Notes under the pieces: model-generated
Seen by the model: only the letters and a program-made list of their open reading frames with translations
What the model was told of the DNA's origin: nothing
Database searches by the model: none
Origin: Spirosoma fluviale
GTDB lineage: Bacteria; Bacteroidota; Bacteroidia; Cytophagales; Cyclobacteriaceae
DNA length: 64,000 bases
NCBI GenBank assembly: GCA_945868725.1
Contig: CAMBMU010000002.1
Span: 1-64,000, forward strand
Reading direction: 5' to 3'
Shown: positions 16,530-27,783 of the stretch, piece after piece
How the letters are laid out: each line of letters begins with the position of its first letter
Numbering within the stretch: position 1 is the stretch's first letter
Position numbers and translations under genes: made by a program

Positions 16530-19273
16530 CAAAATCTAAAGTTATAGGTGATAAATGGAATTGGCTCCGCGAAAATTGCGAGCTGGTAGCCTTTCAATTT
16601 GCCTCCCTCTGGAACAAAATAGATCGAGTAGGCATTGTCCCTACCAAATAGGTTGTATACCCCAAAGGACCAAGAGGCATGCGCCAGTTTGGCAACTTTG
16701 TGATTTCCCTCTAGGTTAACAGAAAGGTCCATGCGGAAATAATCAGGGACTCTAAAGGAGTTGCGGTCCGAGAAATAAACTCGTTCCGAACCCCCATAAT
16801 TAAACTTAGCAATCGGCAGGGTGACAGGTCTTCCTGTACTGTACTTTCCAGCCAAGGTCACATTGACCCGTTTACTTAGCTCTAAATTTCCTACAAAATT
16901 GGCATTATGAGGCTGATCAAAATTGCTAGGATACCATTCAGATCGGTTGATCTGCTCTTTTTGCTCCGAAGGATCTGTCTGCATCAGCGAGCGGCTATAG
17001 GTATAGGCAAGGGATCCATTGATCTTTCCCTTTGTTTTTTTGAGGTATAGCTCCATGCCGTAGGCTTTCCCTTTGGTGACTAATACCTCTTGCTCAATCC
17101 GGTCGTTCAATACGATGCTTGCACCAGATCGGTAGTCCAGTAAGTTTTGCATAGATCGATAGTACAATTCAGCCGAAAACTCAAAAGCACCTTGATTCAT
17201 GTTTTTAAAGTAACCTAAGGCATATTGAATGCCTTGCTGCGGCCTCAAGAAGGAATCACTCAGCTTCCAAGTGTCTGTTGGGGTAATCACGGACGAATTG
17301 CTGAGCAAGTGAATATTTTGTCGCATTGAGTTGACCCCTACCTTTAAGGAAGATTGGTTGGACAGGGCATAGCGTGCAGAAAAGCGAAATTCAGGACCAT
17401 GATAGGTTTGAACAGGGTCACCGGACTGAAAGCTAGCTTCGCCAGTTATGTTTTCATTCAAATACGGCTCCCCTTGTGCATAAGTTGGAATGGTTTGAGG
17501 TCCCAGAAAGGTGTAGAAATTGTATCGTAATCCGCCACTTAGGGCCCATTGTTCGTTGATTTCAAATTCGTCTCCTAGGTAGAGGGACCAATCCATGGCC
17601 GTTTCGGGAGCCACTTGATCAGGGATCACACCGCTCTCCAACCCAAAAGGGAGGATTTCACCAGGGTTGAGCTGGTAGCGGATCCCATGTACCCCATAGT
17701 TGAGCAGGTGTCGATCCCCCATCTCCTGGCGGAATTGCGCTTTTACAAATTGCTGACGGATGTCGAATCGGTATTGGTAGGCATTTAGTGGGTTGTCTTC
17801 CCCTTCTACCTCAAAATCATAGGCATCCTGACCTACTGAGAAAGTAGCCTCTAGCGCATCGTTGAAGTAATGTGTCCAAGAGAGGGCATAATTCTGATTG
17901 GAGTAGCTATAGGCCGTATCTGGGTCAAATTGGAAGGAATCTTTGCTAAAATAGCCCGATAATCGAAGTTTATCCTTTGCACCTAACTCATGCTCCACTG
18001 TACCGTTGAAATCCGAAAAAGCAGCCCTGCTTGCGCCCAAATCAATTCGATCTGATAAAAAATCAAGAAGCCAATCCGAATAGGTAAGGCGAGAACCCAA
18101 GATAAAGGTGGTTTTTTCACCGATAGGTCCTTCTAAACTTAGCCTACTAGTCATTGGGCCAATTCCTCCAGAGCCTCCAATTTTATCTGAACGGCCTTTT
18201 TTGGGTGTGACTTGCAACACAGAGGAAAGCCTACCCCCGAAGTTGGCGGGGATTCCTGACTTGTAAAGCTCCACCCCTTGCACCATATCCGAGTTGATCG
18301 CTGAGAAAAACCCAAACAAGTGCGATGGATTGAAGAGCGTGTTTTGATCCATCAAAATCAAATTCTGATCAGCGGCACCACCCCTAACATTAAAACCAAC
18401 ACTTGCTTCTCCAGCGGTATTGACACCCGGCATAGTCATAAGTCCTTTAATGATGTCCACTTCTCCCATGACGGCAGGAAGTCTTCTCATTTCTTGTACC
18501 GTAAGGGACTGAACTCCCATTTCAGGTCTTGCTACTTGAGACAAGGCCCCAGAGCTTACTACGACCTCATTTAATGAAAAAACTCCCTCTCCAATACTGA
18601 GCTCAAGGGTTGCATCCCCCTGAATGTCCAATAGTCGCTGCTCCGTGTAGCCACCAATATTTTGAATAAATAAGGTTTTATTTCCTTTTGGAACAAGCAA
18701 TTCAAAATCCCCAGACTTGTTGGTCACCGCTTGGCGCATGGCCTCTTTTTCAAATACAATCGCTCCCTCAATCGGGAGATTATTTTCCAAGCTAATCACC
18801 TTACCCTGAAGCTTTGCCTCCGTTCCAGGGCTGGGGATCCCAATGATGTAGCGTCGATTTCGAACAAACTCATCTTGAACAGAAGCAGCAGAAAGAGTTG
18901 CCCTAGAAGGTGCTTGAAAATAGTTTGGAAGGAATTCCACCGCTTTCTTTTCTCCTTTAAAGATGAAAACTTCGAGGTCTTTGGAAATGGAGAAGGTGAA
19001 CTCAGTTTTCAAAAAAAGCACGCCCAATACATCTTCCAACTTATCCCCATTGGCTTGTAGGCTAACTGTCAAGTTCGCAACCTCCTCTTTTTTAAATAGA
19101 AAGCGGTAAGGGGTATCCTTTTCTACCAGCTCGGCAAATCGTTCAAAGGAAACTCCAGCAAACAAGCCGGTTACCTTTGGATCTTGCTTTTGCTCTTGCG
19201 TTTGAGCAAATACCGATCCAGTCGAAGAAGCGAGAAAAAAAAGTAGGGGGACGATATAAATTAGCAAACGCAT
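16529..19273 (-). CDS. TonB-dependent outer-membrane receptor with STN and carboxypeptidase-regulatory-like domains
   Basis: 914 aa. Signal peptide 1-23 (SVFAQ). Residues 35-110 form a secretin/TonB short N-terminal (STN) domain, as in transducers that signal to FecR/anti-sigma factors. Residues 150-235 are a CarboxypepD_reg-like domain (LQGKVISLENNLPIEGAIVF). Residues 250-350 are the plug (VDIIKGLMTMPGVNTAGE, GFNVRGGAADQNLILMD), and the remainder is a 22-strand-type barrel ending in the aromatic YNFRF expected for BAM recognition. No FecR or ECF sigma gene lies beside it, so the STN partner, if any, is elsewhere. Substrate unknown. It overlaps both neighbours by one base (TGATG). Confidence 0.93.
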   Translation of the reverse strand: MRLLIYIVPLLFFLASSTGSVFAQTQEQKQDPKVTGLFAGVSFERFAELVEKDTPYRFLFKKEEVANLTVSLQANGDKLEDVLGVLFLKTEFTFSISKDLEVFIFKGEKKAVEFLPNYFQAPSRATLSAASVQDEFVRNRRYIIGIPSPGTEAKLQGKVISLENNLPIEGAIVFEKEAMRQAVTNKSGDFELLVPKGNKTLFIQNIGGYTEQRLLDIQGDATLELSIGEGVFSLNEVVVSSGALSQVARPEMGVQSLTVQEMRRLPAVMGEVDIIKGLMTMPGVNTAGEASVGFNVRGGAADQNLILMDQNTLFNPSHLFGFFSAINSDMVQGVELYKSGIPANFGGRLSSVLQVTPKKGRSDKIGGSGGIGPMTSRLSLEGPIGEKTTFILGSRLTYSDWLLDFLSDRIDLGASRAAFSDFNGTVEHELGAKDKLRLSGYFSKDSFQFDPDTAYSYSNQNYALSWTHYFNDALEATFSVGQDAYDFEVEGEDNPLNAYQYRFDIRQQFVKAQFRQEMGDRHLLNYGVHGIRYQLNPGEILPFGLESGVIPDQVAPETAMDWSLYLGDEFEINEQWALSGGLRYNFYTFLGPQTIPTYAQGEPYLNENITGEASFQSGDPVQTYHGPEFRFSARYALSNQSSLKVGVNSMRQNIHLLSNSSVITPTDTWKLSDSFLRPQQGIQYALGYFKNMNQGAFEFSAELYYRSMQNLLDYRSGASIVLNDRIEQEVLVTKGKAYGMELYLKKTKGKINGSLAYTYSRSLMQTDPSEQKEQINRSEWYPSNFDQPHNANFVGNLELSKRVNVTLAGKYSTGRPVTLPIAKFNYGGSERVYFSDRNSFRVPDYFRMDLSVNLEGNHKVAKLAHASWSFGVYNLFGRDNAYSIYFVPEGGKLKGYQLAIFAEPIPFITYNFRF

Positions 19274-19971
19274 CAGTTTGATTGAGGATAGGCCACCAGA
19301 TATTGCAAATAGGCCTCAGGAGCTTTATTGAATTTCAGCGCTTTACCCTTTAGTTCTTTTTTCAGCTCTTTGACATTTAGCTGCAAGGCAGAAATGGCTT
19401 GAGATGATTTTTTTATTGGAAAAAAGGCTCCATCCTTCCAAAGGAAATAGTCCTTTTTCTCCACATACTCAGCACTATAGCGTGCTATATCGCGTAAGGA
19501 GCGGGTTATTTTGTAGCGTTTGACTAGGGCTATTGCTTTTCCTTGACCCAACACCTGATAGATCCCATTTCCATGGTGAAGAAACGATTCATTGCCTCGA
19601 AAAAATCGGAATAGCTTCCCATCGCTCCACTCAAATCCATCAATTTTCTCAGGCTTGATTAATATTTTTTGATTGAAGATCGGATGAAAAGTGACCAGCT
19701 GATCTCTGAAAATATCATAGATTAAAGGAACCTGAGGATAAGTGATTCCATTGATGCGTAAGGTTCCTGCTTCAAATTGCCGAGTAACGAAATAAGGATC
19801 CCCTTTTATGCGTGAGGAAGGTGCAGCATATTGGCCTCCAGTAATCAATTCTTGAAAATAGGGGATCTCTTCTTGGTAAGTGGATAAGAAAGGCAAATCC
19901 CTTCCAGCAACTTGAGCAGATACCTCCTGTTTAAAAAGTACCAAAGCCACTAGAAATAGTATTGTACGCAT
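19273..19971 (-). CDS. Secreted protein of unknown function, first gene of the TonB receptor operon
   Basis: 232 aa from the ATG at 19971; the track adds an upstream TTG at 19977. Signal peptide residues 1-19 (FKQEVSAQ). The mature protein is basic and beta-rich (TLRINGITYPQVPLIYDIFRD, LFRFFRGNESFLHHGNGIYQ) with a Lys-rich helix near the C-terminus (LNVKELKKELKGKALKF). I recognise no named family. Its stop overlaps the TonB receptor start by one base, so it is made together with the receptor. A box TATTTTTG (19982-19975) matches the -7 consensus but lies only 3 bp before the ATG and lacks a -33 partner. Confidence 0.75.
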   Translation of the reverse strand: MRTILFLVALVLFKQEVSAQVAGRDLPFLSTYQEEIPYFQELITGGQYAAPSSRIKGDPYFVTRQFEAGTLRINGITYPQVPLIYDIFRDQLVTFHPIFNQKILIKPEKIDGFEWSDGKLFRFFRGNESFLHHGNGIYQVLGQGKAIALVKRYKITRSLRDIARYSAEYVEKKDYFLWKDGAFFPIKKSSQAISALQLNVKELKKELKGKALKFNKAPEAYLQYLVAYPQSN

Positions 19972-20018
19972 GGTCAAAAATACGATTGTAAATTAGTATT
20001 AATTTTATTTATTAAGAT

Positions 20019-20026
20019 TATGTTTG
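20019..20026 (+). promoter_or_regulatory. Possible -7 element for the TIM-barrel gene
   Basis: TATGTTTG fits TAnnTTTG and lies 42 bp before the ATG at 20069. No TTTG is found 19-21 bp upstream, so this is a weak promoter call based on the -7 box alone. Confidence 0.35.
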
Positions 20027-20068
20027 AAAGGCATCCTGTCCATTTAAACGGAATATAAAATCAATCCA

Positions 20069-20983
20069 ATGACAAGCAGAAGAACCCTCCTCAAAACTTT
20101 AGTCCTTACCCCTTTGGTAGGTGCATTTACGCCTTCTACCGAAGCTAAACCTAAAGCAAAACTCCAAACCGAATTTATTTTTTCGCTAAACACAAGTACC
20201 ATCCGAGGTCAAAAATTGTCGCTTCCTCAGATGATCGAGCTGGCTGCTCGAGCAGGATACCAAGGGCTAGAGCCCTGGATGATGGAGATTGAAGGGTATC
20301 TACAAGGCGGAAAAAGCATTGCTTCCTTGAAAAAACTAGCGAGCGATGCGGGCATCAGCATTGTAGACTGTATCGGCTTTCCTACCTGGATGGCTCAGGA
20401 TGAAGCGAAAAGTAAGGCTGGTTTTGTGCAGATGGAGAAAGAAATGGGCCTACTTGCCGAACTGGGATGTACGCGAGTGGCTGCTCCAGCGATAGGAGCA
20501 GATGCTCCGCTGGACCTGTTACGAGCAGGTGAGCGGTACAAGCAACTATTGGATCTAGGACGGAAAACAGGTGTCATGCCCCAACTGGAGTTCTGGGGAG
20601 CCTATCCTGCCTTTTTTCACCTCAGCCAGGCTTTGGCCGTAGCAGCTGCTGCTGATGATCCCGATGCCAAAATTCTAGCTGATGTGTATCATTTGTTCAG
20701 AGGGGGATCGGGTTTTGACGGGTTGAAGTTGGTCGATGGGAATGCCATCTCTATTTTTCACCTCAACGACTTTTCTGGCAGCATTCCGAGAACCGCACAA
20801 CAAGATAAGGATCGGGTATTTCCTGGGGATGGCGCCGCGCCATTACAAGATCTTGCCGACACGTTGCGGGCCAAAGGAGGGCAAATCATTCTTTCATTGG
20901 AACTGTTCAACCTGGAATATTACGCCATGGATGCGGATTTTGTAGCCAAAACAGGCTTGGAAAAAATGAAGCGGTTTTTTTAG
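20069..20983 (+). CDS. Sugar phosphate isomerase/epimerase-like TIM-barrel protein with Tat-type signal
   Basis: 304 aa. The N-terminus has a twin-arginine motif (SRRTLLK) followed by a hydrophobic stretch (LVLTPLVGAF), so export in folded form is likely. The mature protein fits the AP-endonuclease-2/xylose-isomerase-like TIM barrel: LPQMIELAARAGYQGLEPWM, then MPQLEFWG, ILADVYHLFRGG and FHLNDF with Glu, Asp, His and Glu metal-ligand candidates, ending ILSLELFN. Such proteins isomerise or epimerise small sugars or hydroxypyruvate. Substrate cannot be told from sequence. It is a single gene, with its 3' end facing a convergent barrel-protein gene. Confidence 0.85.
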   Translation: MTSRRTLLKTLVLTPLVGAFTPSTEAKPKAKLQTEFIFSLNTSTIRGQKLSLPQMIELAARAGYQGLEPWMMEIEGYLQGGKSIASLKKLASDAGISIVDCIGFPTWMAQDEAKSKAGFVQMEKEMGLLAELGCTRVAAPAIGADAPLDLLRAGERYKQLLDLGRKTGVMPQLEFWGAYPAFFHLSQALAVAAAADDPDAKILADVYHLFRGGSGFDGLKLVDGNAISIFHLNDFSGSIPRTAQQDKDRVFPGDGAAPLQDLADTLRAKGGQIILSLELFNLEYYAMDADFVAKTGLEKMKRFF

Positions 20984-21066
20984 AAGTTATTCGGCTGAAT
21001 AAAAATAGAATACCCTCGGGTCTATTCAGAAAATAAACATCACACGAAAAAGTACCCCAACCTATT

Positions 21067-21618
21067 TTAGAGCACAAATCCAACCCGGAGCAGATAGGGC
21101 TCACTGTAGTAGGCCTGCCGATTGGAATGGCGTAGGTTGTACAAAAAAGTGAAATTAGCTCCTCCACGAGAGCCAAAAGGAGTAAAGTAGCCCGCTCCCA
21201 CAAAAAACGCCTCTGTCCAAGTTCGTTGAAAGGTATCCTGCGCATAGTTGTAGGCATTCCAGTTGATGGACTCCAGTTCGGAATAGGCAAAGATATTGGG
21301 GAGCACATTGTACCGAACAAATGCTCGCCCTCCAAAAGAGGAGCCAGCGGCACCTTGAAAGCGATTGTCTTCGTAGTACTGATACGAGGCACCTAGGCCT
21401 GTAGAGAACTTGGGACTAAGCATCACCCCTGCCAAAGGAGAAAGGTCAATTAGCGTAACCGTTCCAAGTTGAAGACCGAGGTTTCCCCCAAAATAACTTC
21501 TATCCTTAAACGAAAATTTGGCTTCAGGATCAATCTCCCGTTGTGCATAGGAAGGCAGTTGCAATCCAAAAAATACACCTAGAAAAAAGACTAAAAATTT
21601 ATTTTTCAACCACCACAT
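21067..21618 (-). CDS. Small outer-membrane beta-barrel protein of unknown function
   Basis: 183 aa. Signal peptide with a long hydrophobic core (FLVFFLGVFFGLQLPSYAQ). The mature part alternates aromatic and small residues in short strands (YFGGNLGLQLGTVTLIDLSP, AYSELESINWNAYNYA, LLRVGFVL) typical of an 8-stranded barrel. The C-terminal RVGFVL is consistent with barrel insertion. The start at 21618 makes it overlap the end of the FtsB-like gene by 20 bp, so the two are likely translated from one message. No named family recognised. Confidence 0.75.
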   Translation of the reverse strand: MWWLKNKFLVFFLGVFFGLQLPSYAQREIDPEAKFSFKDRSYFGGNLGLQLGTVTLIDLSPLAGVMLSPKFSTGLGASYQYYEDNRFQGAAGSSFGGRAFVRYNVLPNIFAYSELESINWNAYNYAQDTFQRTWTEAFFVGAGYFTPFGSRGGANFTFLYNLRHSNRQAYYSEPYLLRVGFVL

Positions 21619-21886
21619 ACAGATCTTCTGTTGGCTTCTTCATGAGGTATTTTTCACGTGCAAATTTTTCCAACAATTCCGGATTGCTAAATAGGGCATT
21701 ACGTTCCTGCTGGATTTGGACTTTTTTCTGTTTGTAGTACTCTTTTTGATCCTCCAAGTCCCAAAGCTGTTTGGTGAGTCTCCACTGCGTAGGAAGATTA
21801 TTCGAATCAATAAAAATCATCCAAATCAAAAAAGACAAGGTCGCCAACAGGTAAAAGTTGCTGCTGTATTTGAGTACTTTTTTCAT
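21599..21886 (-). CDS. FtsB/DivIC-like septum formation initiator
   Basis: 95 aa. One transmembrane helix (residues 12-27, YLLATLSFLIWMIFID) is followed by a coiled coil (TKQLWDLEDQKEYYKQKKVQIQ) and a conserved end (NPELLEKFAREKYLMKKPTED). This is the layout of the FtsB/DivIC family, which links FtsL and FtsQ in the division site complex. The motif ExxAREKY/LxM is characteristic. In this phylum the gene often sits next to eno, as here. It follows the eno terminator, so it probably has its own weak promoter in 21887-21924, which I could not define. Confidence 0.85.
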   Translation of the reverse strand: MKKVLKYSSNFYLLATLSFLIWMIFIDSNNLPTQWRLTKQLWDLEDQKEYYKQKKVQIQQERNALFSNPELLEKFAREKYLMKKPTEDLYVVVEK

Positions 21887-21924
21887 AATGCTGCGTTCGA
21901 ATACCTAAGGTACAAAAATCATGC

Positions 21925-21959
21925 AAAAAAAAAGACAGTCCCGAAATTTCGGGACTGTC
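21925..21959 (-). terminator. Intrinsic terminator after eno
   Basis: A perfect 26-bp palindrome with core GTCCCGAAATTTCGGGAC lies just past the eno stop. On the minus strand it is followed by a run of nine T. The stem core is the same as in the frr terminator. Confidence 0.88.
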
Positions 21960-21981
21960 GATTTAAATTCTAAAAGGAAAA

Positions 21982-24385
<2,404 letters not shown>

Positions 24386-24401
24386 TTCCTTGAAAGTTGC
24401 A

Positions 24402-24409
24402 CAAAGTTA
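24402..24409 (-). promoter_or_regulatory. Possible -7 element for carA-eno
   Basis: TAACTTTG on the minus strand matches TAnnTTTG and is identical to the -7 box of rplC. It lies 16 bp before the carA ATG and between the rplQ terminator and the gene, where a promoter is expected. No TTG is found near 19-21 bp upstream. Confidence 0.45.
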
Positions 24410-24444
24410 ATAAAACTTGGGGAGGGTGAGATGAGGCTAGGGAA

Positions 24445-24478
24445 TAAAAAAAAGGATTGAACGACGTCCAATCCTTTT
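24445..24478 (-). terminator. Intrinsic terminator ending the ribosomal supercluster after rplQ
   Basis: AAAAGGATTG pairs with CAATCCTTTT across a 9-nt loop that contains the palindrome GACGTC. On the minus strand the stem runs into a T-tract of nine. It separates rplQ from carA. Confidence 0.8.
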
Positions 24479-24499
24479 AGATATGAAATTGCTTTCAAT

Positions 24500-25123
24500 T
24501 TATTTTTCTTCTGTTTCGCTTTCTTCAGAAGCTTCAGGAGCTGCTGTCTCTTCCGAAGCCGCTTCTGCTACAGGAGTAGTTTCTTCAACTACTTCCGCTT
24601 CAGCGATTGGAGCTTCTTCCACTTCTTCTACTACAGGAGCTGGAGCTGTTTCCTTCACCGCTACCTTAGGAGCAACAGGAGCTGGAGAACTAGTTTCCGC
24701 ACCAGATGATCTTCTAGATCTTCTTGTAGTCTTCTTCGCGGGAGAAGCATCCTTCAACATCAACTCGTTGAAATCAACTAGTTCGATGATGCACATTTCA
24801 GCATTATCTCCCAAACGGAACCCGGTTTTGATGATTCGGGTATATCCTCCTGGACGAGTACCTACTTTCTCGATTACCTCACCAAAAAGGGATTTGATCG
24901 CCTCTTTGCTCTTTAGATAGGAGAAAGCAATTCTTCTGCTGTGTGTGGAATCTTCTTTAGCTCTGGTCACCAGAGGCTCAACAAATTTCCTTAATTCTTT
25001 CGCTTTGGCAAGCGTAGTAGATATACGCTTGTGAAGAAGTAGGGAAGCTCCCATATTGGAAAGCATTGCCTTTCTGTGGGAAGCAGTCCTACCAAGGTGG
25101 TTAAATTTCTTACCGTGTCTCAT
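24500..25123 (-). CDS. rplQ: 50S ribosomal protein L17 with long acidic C-terminal tail
   Basis: 207 aa. Residues 1-117 are ordinary L17 ([20 protein letters not shown] onward), located near the peptide exit side of the large subunit. After about residue 125 the protein changes to a low-complexity tail of Glu, Ala, Val, Pro and Thr ([20 protein letters not shown] type), preceded by a basic [11 protein letters not shown] patch. Bacterial L17 is usually 115-130 aa; extensions occur in Bacteroidota, but the tail function is unknown. It lies 6 bp after rpoA and is the last gene before the terminator. Confidence 0.95.
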   Translation of the reverse strand: MRHGKKFNHLGRTASHRKAMLSNMGASLLLHKRISTTLAKAKELRKFVEPLVTRAKEDSTHSRRIAFSYLKSKEAIKSLFGEVIEKVGTRPGGYTRIIKTGFRLGDNAEMCIIELVDFNELMLKDASPAKKTTRRSRRSSGAETSSPAPVAPKVAVKETAPAPVVEEVEEAPIAEAEVVEETTPVAEAASEETAAPEASEESETEEK

Positions 25124-25129
25124 CGTTAA

Positions 25130-26119
25130 TTATTCTTCATCAAGTTTGTACTTAGAAATGTCCATCCCGAAGATCAGACCTTTCTCTTGGATCAATTGCT
25201 CTAATTCGGCCAAAGATTTTTTACCGAAGTTTCTGAATTTCATCATATCTGAAATTTCAAGACGCGCAAGATCTCCGAGAGTTCTCACATCAGCAGCTTT
25301 CAAGCAATTAAAGGCACGAACAGAAAGATCGAGATCCCCTAAAGAGGTTTTGAGAAGCTTACGCATGTGAAGGAATTCCTCATCGATAGGCTCTGGCTCA
25401 GCGATTCCAGTGGAATCAAGAACCATGGTTTGGTCAGAGAAGAGCATAAAGTGCTGGATAAGGATCTTTGCAGATTCCTGAAGCGCTTTCTCTGGGTGAA
25501 TTGAACCATCCGTGTGTACTTCAAGGATCAATTTTTCAAAGTCAGTTTTTTGCTCTACTCGGGTATTTTCAACGCTATACTTTACATTTTTGATCGGTGT
25601 AAAGATGGCATCAATTGCAATTTGTCCAAAAACCTGATCTTTAGGCTTGGATTCATCAGCAGGTAAATATCCTCTACCTTTTTCGATAGTGATTTCAATC
25701 TCGAAATTTTTGGCTTGGTCGATATGACAAATAACCAATTCCGGATTCAACACCTCGAAGGAAGAAGTGAACTTAGCTATATCCCCTGCTGTGAAAACAG
25801 ACTGATTTTTGATTTCAACAGAAATTTTTCCGTCAAATGCATCGTGCAATTTCTTGAAGCGAACCTGCTTTAAATTCAAAATGATATCTGTCACATCTTC
25901 TACTACACCTTCTACGGTAGAGAATTCATGAACCACTCCTGGAAGCTTGATGGAAGTGATGGCGTATCCCTCCAAAGAAGAAAGTAAAATTCTTCTCAGG
26001 GCGTTACCTATCGTAACTCCATAGCCTTTTTCAAGCGGTTTGAATGTGAACAAGCCATGAAAATCATCGGCTTTTTCCATTACCACTTTTTCGGGCATTT
26101 GAAATGCTAGTATGGACAT
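25130..26119 (-). CDS. rpoA: RNA polymerase alpha subunit
   Basis: 329 aa. The N-terminal dimerisation domain contains [20 protein letters not shown] and [15 protein letters not shown]. The C-terminal alphaCTD ([25 protein letters not shown] and [17 protein letters not shown]) binds upstream DNA and activators. Full length. It is in the usual place between rpsD and rplQ. A 36-bp gap to rpsD holds a weak ATATTTC/GAAATAT inverted pair of doubtful meaning. Confidence 0.97.
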   Translation of the reverse strand: MSILAFQMPEKVVMEKADDFHGLFTFKPLEKGYGVTIGNALRRILLSSLEGYAITSIKLPGVVHEFSTVEGVVEDVTDIILNLKQVRFKKLHDAFDGKISVEIKNQSVFTAGDIAKFTSSFEVLNPELVICHIDQAKNFEIEITIEKGRGYLPADESKPKDQVFGQIAIDAIFTPIKNVKYSVENTRVEQKTDFEKLILEVHTDGSIHPEKALQESAKILIQHFMLFSDQTMVLDSTGIAEPEPIDEEFLHMRKLLKTSLGDLDLSVRAFNCLKAADVRTLGDLARLEISDMMKFRNFGKKSLAELEQLIQEKGLIFGMDISKYKLDEE

Positions 26120-26155
26120 ATATTTCGTTCTGTTTTAGCTGAAAATAGTGAAATA

Positions 26156-26761
26156 TTACTTAGAGTAAAGTTCGACGATGAGCTGGACTTTGATATTCTC
26201 AGGAATATCATCTCTACCAGGAACAGTCACGAACTTACCAGACATAGAGGCATTGTCCCATTCTAACCAGGAGTACCTAGATGTTCCTCTACCTGCCAAA
26301 CTGTTAGTAATCGCTTCAAGAGACTTGGAACGCTCTCTTACCGAAACCACATCACCTGGCTTAAGTGTATAAGAAGGAATGTTTACCAATTCACCGTTTA
26401 CCAAGACATGCTTGTGTGACACGAGCTGTCTTGCTCCACGACGGGTTGGAGAAATTCCCAAACGGTATACGGTGTTATCCAAACGAGCTTCAAGAAGCTG
26501 AAGGAGGTTTTCACCCGTAATACCTGATTTTCTAGAGGCAATGTCAAACATCTTAGCGAATTGTCTTTCCAACACTCCGTAGATATATTTTGCTTTTTGC
26601 TTCTCTGATAGCTGAACAGCATATTCTGACTGCTTCTTTCTTCTACCACGACCATGCATTCCTGGAGGGTAGTTTTTCTTTTGAAGTGCCTTGCTATGCC
26701 CTTCGATCGCTTCTCCAAATCTTCTGGAGATTTTTGCTTTAGGACCTGTATATCTTGCCAT
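26156..26761 (-). CDS. rpsD: 30S ribosomal protein S4
   Basis: 201 aa. A primary 16S-binding protein that nucleates 30S assembly. It starts [20 protein letters not shown] and contains the S4 RNA-binding domain ([32 protein letters not shown]). No zinc-binding Cys cluster is present near the N-terminus, so this is the C-minus form. It lies 18 bp after rpsK. Confidence 0.97.
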   Translation of the reverse strand: MARYTGPKAKISRRFGEAIEGHSKALQKKNYPPGMHGRGRRKKQSEYAVQLSEKQKAKYIYGVLERQFAKMFDIASRKSGITGENLLQLLEARLDNTVYRLGISPTRRGARQLVSHKHVLVNGELVNIPSYTLKPGDVVSVRERSKSLEAITNSLAGRGTSRYSWLEWDNASMSGKFVTVPGRDDIPENIKVQLIVELYSK

Positions 26762-26779
26762 GCTATTGCTTTTTTAAAG

Positions 26780-27178
26780 TTAAACTCTTCTACGCTTAGG
26801 TGGACGACAACCGTTGTGCGGCATAGGAGTTACGTCGATGATCGTCGTAACATCTAGACCTATATTCTGCAAGGTTCTGATCGCTGATTCACGACCTGCG
26901 CCTGGACCTTTTACGAACACTTCGATTTTTCTCAAACCGAGTTCGTATGCTACTTGACCGCAATTCTGTGCAGCCATCTGTGCAGCGTAAGGAGTATTCT
27001 TCTTTGATCCTCTGAAACCCATTTTACCGGCAGAAGCCCATGAGATCACTTGACCTGAGATATTGGTGATAGAGATGATGATATTGTTGAAGGACGCCTT
27101 AATGTGCGCTTGCCCTACAGCTTCTACCTTAACTACTCTTTTCTTACCCTTTGCTTTATCGTTTCTTTTCTGAGCCAT
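26780..27178 (-). CDS. rpsK: 30S ribosomal protein S11
   Basis: 132 aa. It forms part of the platform of the small subunit near the mRNA exit. The conserved run [20 protein letters not shown] and the C-terminal [18 protein letters not shown] are characteristic. It is 15 bp after rpsM in the alpha-operon order rpsM-rpsK-rpsD-rpoA-rplQ. Confidence 0.97.
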   Translation of the reverse strand: MAQKRNDKAKGKKRVVKVEAVGQAHIKASFNNIIISITNISGQVISWASAGKMGFRGSKKNTPYAAQMAAQNCGQVAYELGLRKIEVFVKGPGAGRESAIRTLQNIGLDVTTIIDVTPMPHNGCRPPKRRRV

Positions 27179-27193
27179 AATCTAAATCAGATT

Positions 27194-27571
27194 TTATTTA
27201 GTTGCCTTCTTTTTGTTAGCAACAGTCTTACGCTTACCTTTTCTGGTTCTGGCATTGTTCTTAGTGCCTTGACCACGAACTGGAAGCCCTTTTCTGTGTC
27301 TCAAACCTCTGTAACATCCGATATCCATCAGACGCTTGATGTTCAACTGAACCTCCGACTTCAACGCCCCTTCAGTTCTGAATTCTTCAGCAATGATGGT
27401 ACGTATAGCGGTGGATTCCTCGTCGTTCCACTCTCCGGCTTTTTTATCTAAAGAGATACCGGCCTTGCTTAGGATAGCTTTGGCTGAACTTCTTCCTATT
27501 CCGAAGATGTAAGTAAGTCCAATTTCGCCGCGCTTATTGTCTGGTATGTCTACACCTGCAATTCTAGCCAT
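27194..27571 (-). CDS. rpsM: 30S ribosomal protein S13
   Basis: 125 aa. It sits in the head of the 30S subunit and contacts the P-site tRNA and L5. It starts [20 protein letters not shown] and has the H2TH-type helix pair and the basic tail [20 protein letters not shown]. It begins 2 bp after the rpmJ stop. Confidence 0.97.
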   Translation of the reverse strand: MARIAGVDIPDNKRGEIGLTYIFGIGRSSAKAILSKAGISLDKKAGEWNDEESTAIRTIIAEEFRTEGALKSEVQLNIKRLMDIGCYRGLRHRKGLPVRGQGTKNNARTRKGKRKTVANKKKATK

Positions 27572-27573
27572 GA

Positions 27574-27690
27574 TTAACCTTGTCTTTGTTTATACTTAGG
27601 ATTTTTCTTGTTGATGACATAAAGTTTTCCTTTTCTTCTGACCAACTTACAGTCAACACTTCTTTTTTTAATAGATGTCCTTACTTTCAT
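27574..27690 (-). CDS. rpmJ: 50S ribosomal protein L36
   Basis: 38 aa; too short for the supplied track. The minus strand reads [20 protein letters not shown] and ends NPKYKQRQG, the L36 signature. Only one Cys is present (DCKLV), and the usual CxxC...CxxxH zinc site is absent, so this is the zinc-free form. It ends 2 bp before rpsM and starts 12 bp after a possible 24-codon ORF. Confidence 0.95.
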   Translation of the reverse strand: MKVRTSIKKRSVDCKLVRRKGKLYVINKKNPKYKQRQG

Positions 27691-27702
27691 ATGCTTATTT
27701 TT

Positions 27703-27777
27703 TTACATTCCGGCTATAGGAAATCTCGCTGCTAAAGAATTAATTCCCGGAGGTAAAGTCTTCTTGCTCGATTTCAT
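27703..27777 (-). CDS. Possible 24-aa small protein between infA and rpmJ
   Basis: An ATG-to-TAA frame on the minus strand encodes a 24-residue peptide beginning MKSSKKTLPPGIN and ending in a hydrophobic segment, RFPIAGM. Its ATG is 6 nt after the infA stop and its stop is 12 nt before the rpmJ ATG, the same tight packing as its neighbours, so it exactly fills what would otherwise be a 93-nt hole in the operon. I know of no named product here. A basic start and Pro-Pro-Gly are visible; nothing else identifies it. It could be a real micro-protein, a translational coupling leader for rpmJ, or chance. Confidence 0.5.
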   Translation of the reverse strand: MKSSKKTLPPGINSLAARFPIAGM

Positions 27778-27783
27778 ATCAGT

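Noticed and set aside
24483-24920. 145-aa Ser/Ala/Thr-rich plus-strand ORF
   Set aside because: Antisense shadow of the repetitive acidic tail of rplQ; its composition follows from the Glu/Ala codons on the other strand.
26120-26156. ATATTTC/GAAATAT pair between rpsD and rpoA as a regulatory stem
   Set aside because: AT-only arms far apart in an AT-rich 36-bp gap; likely chance.
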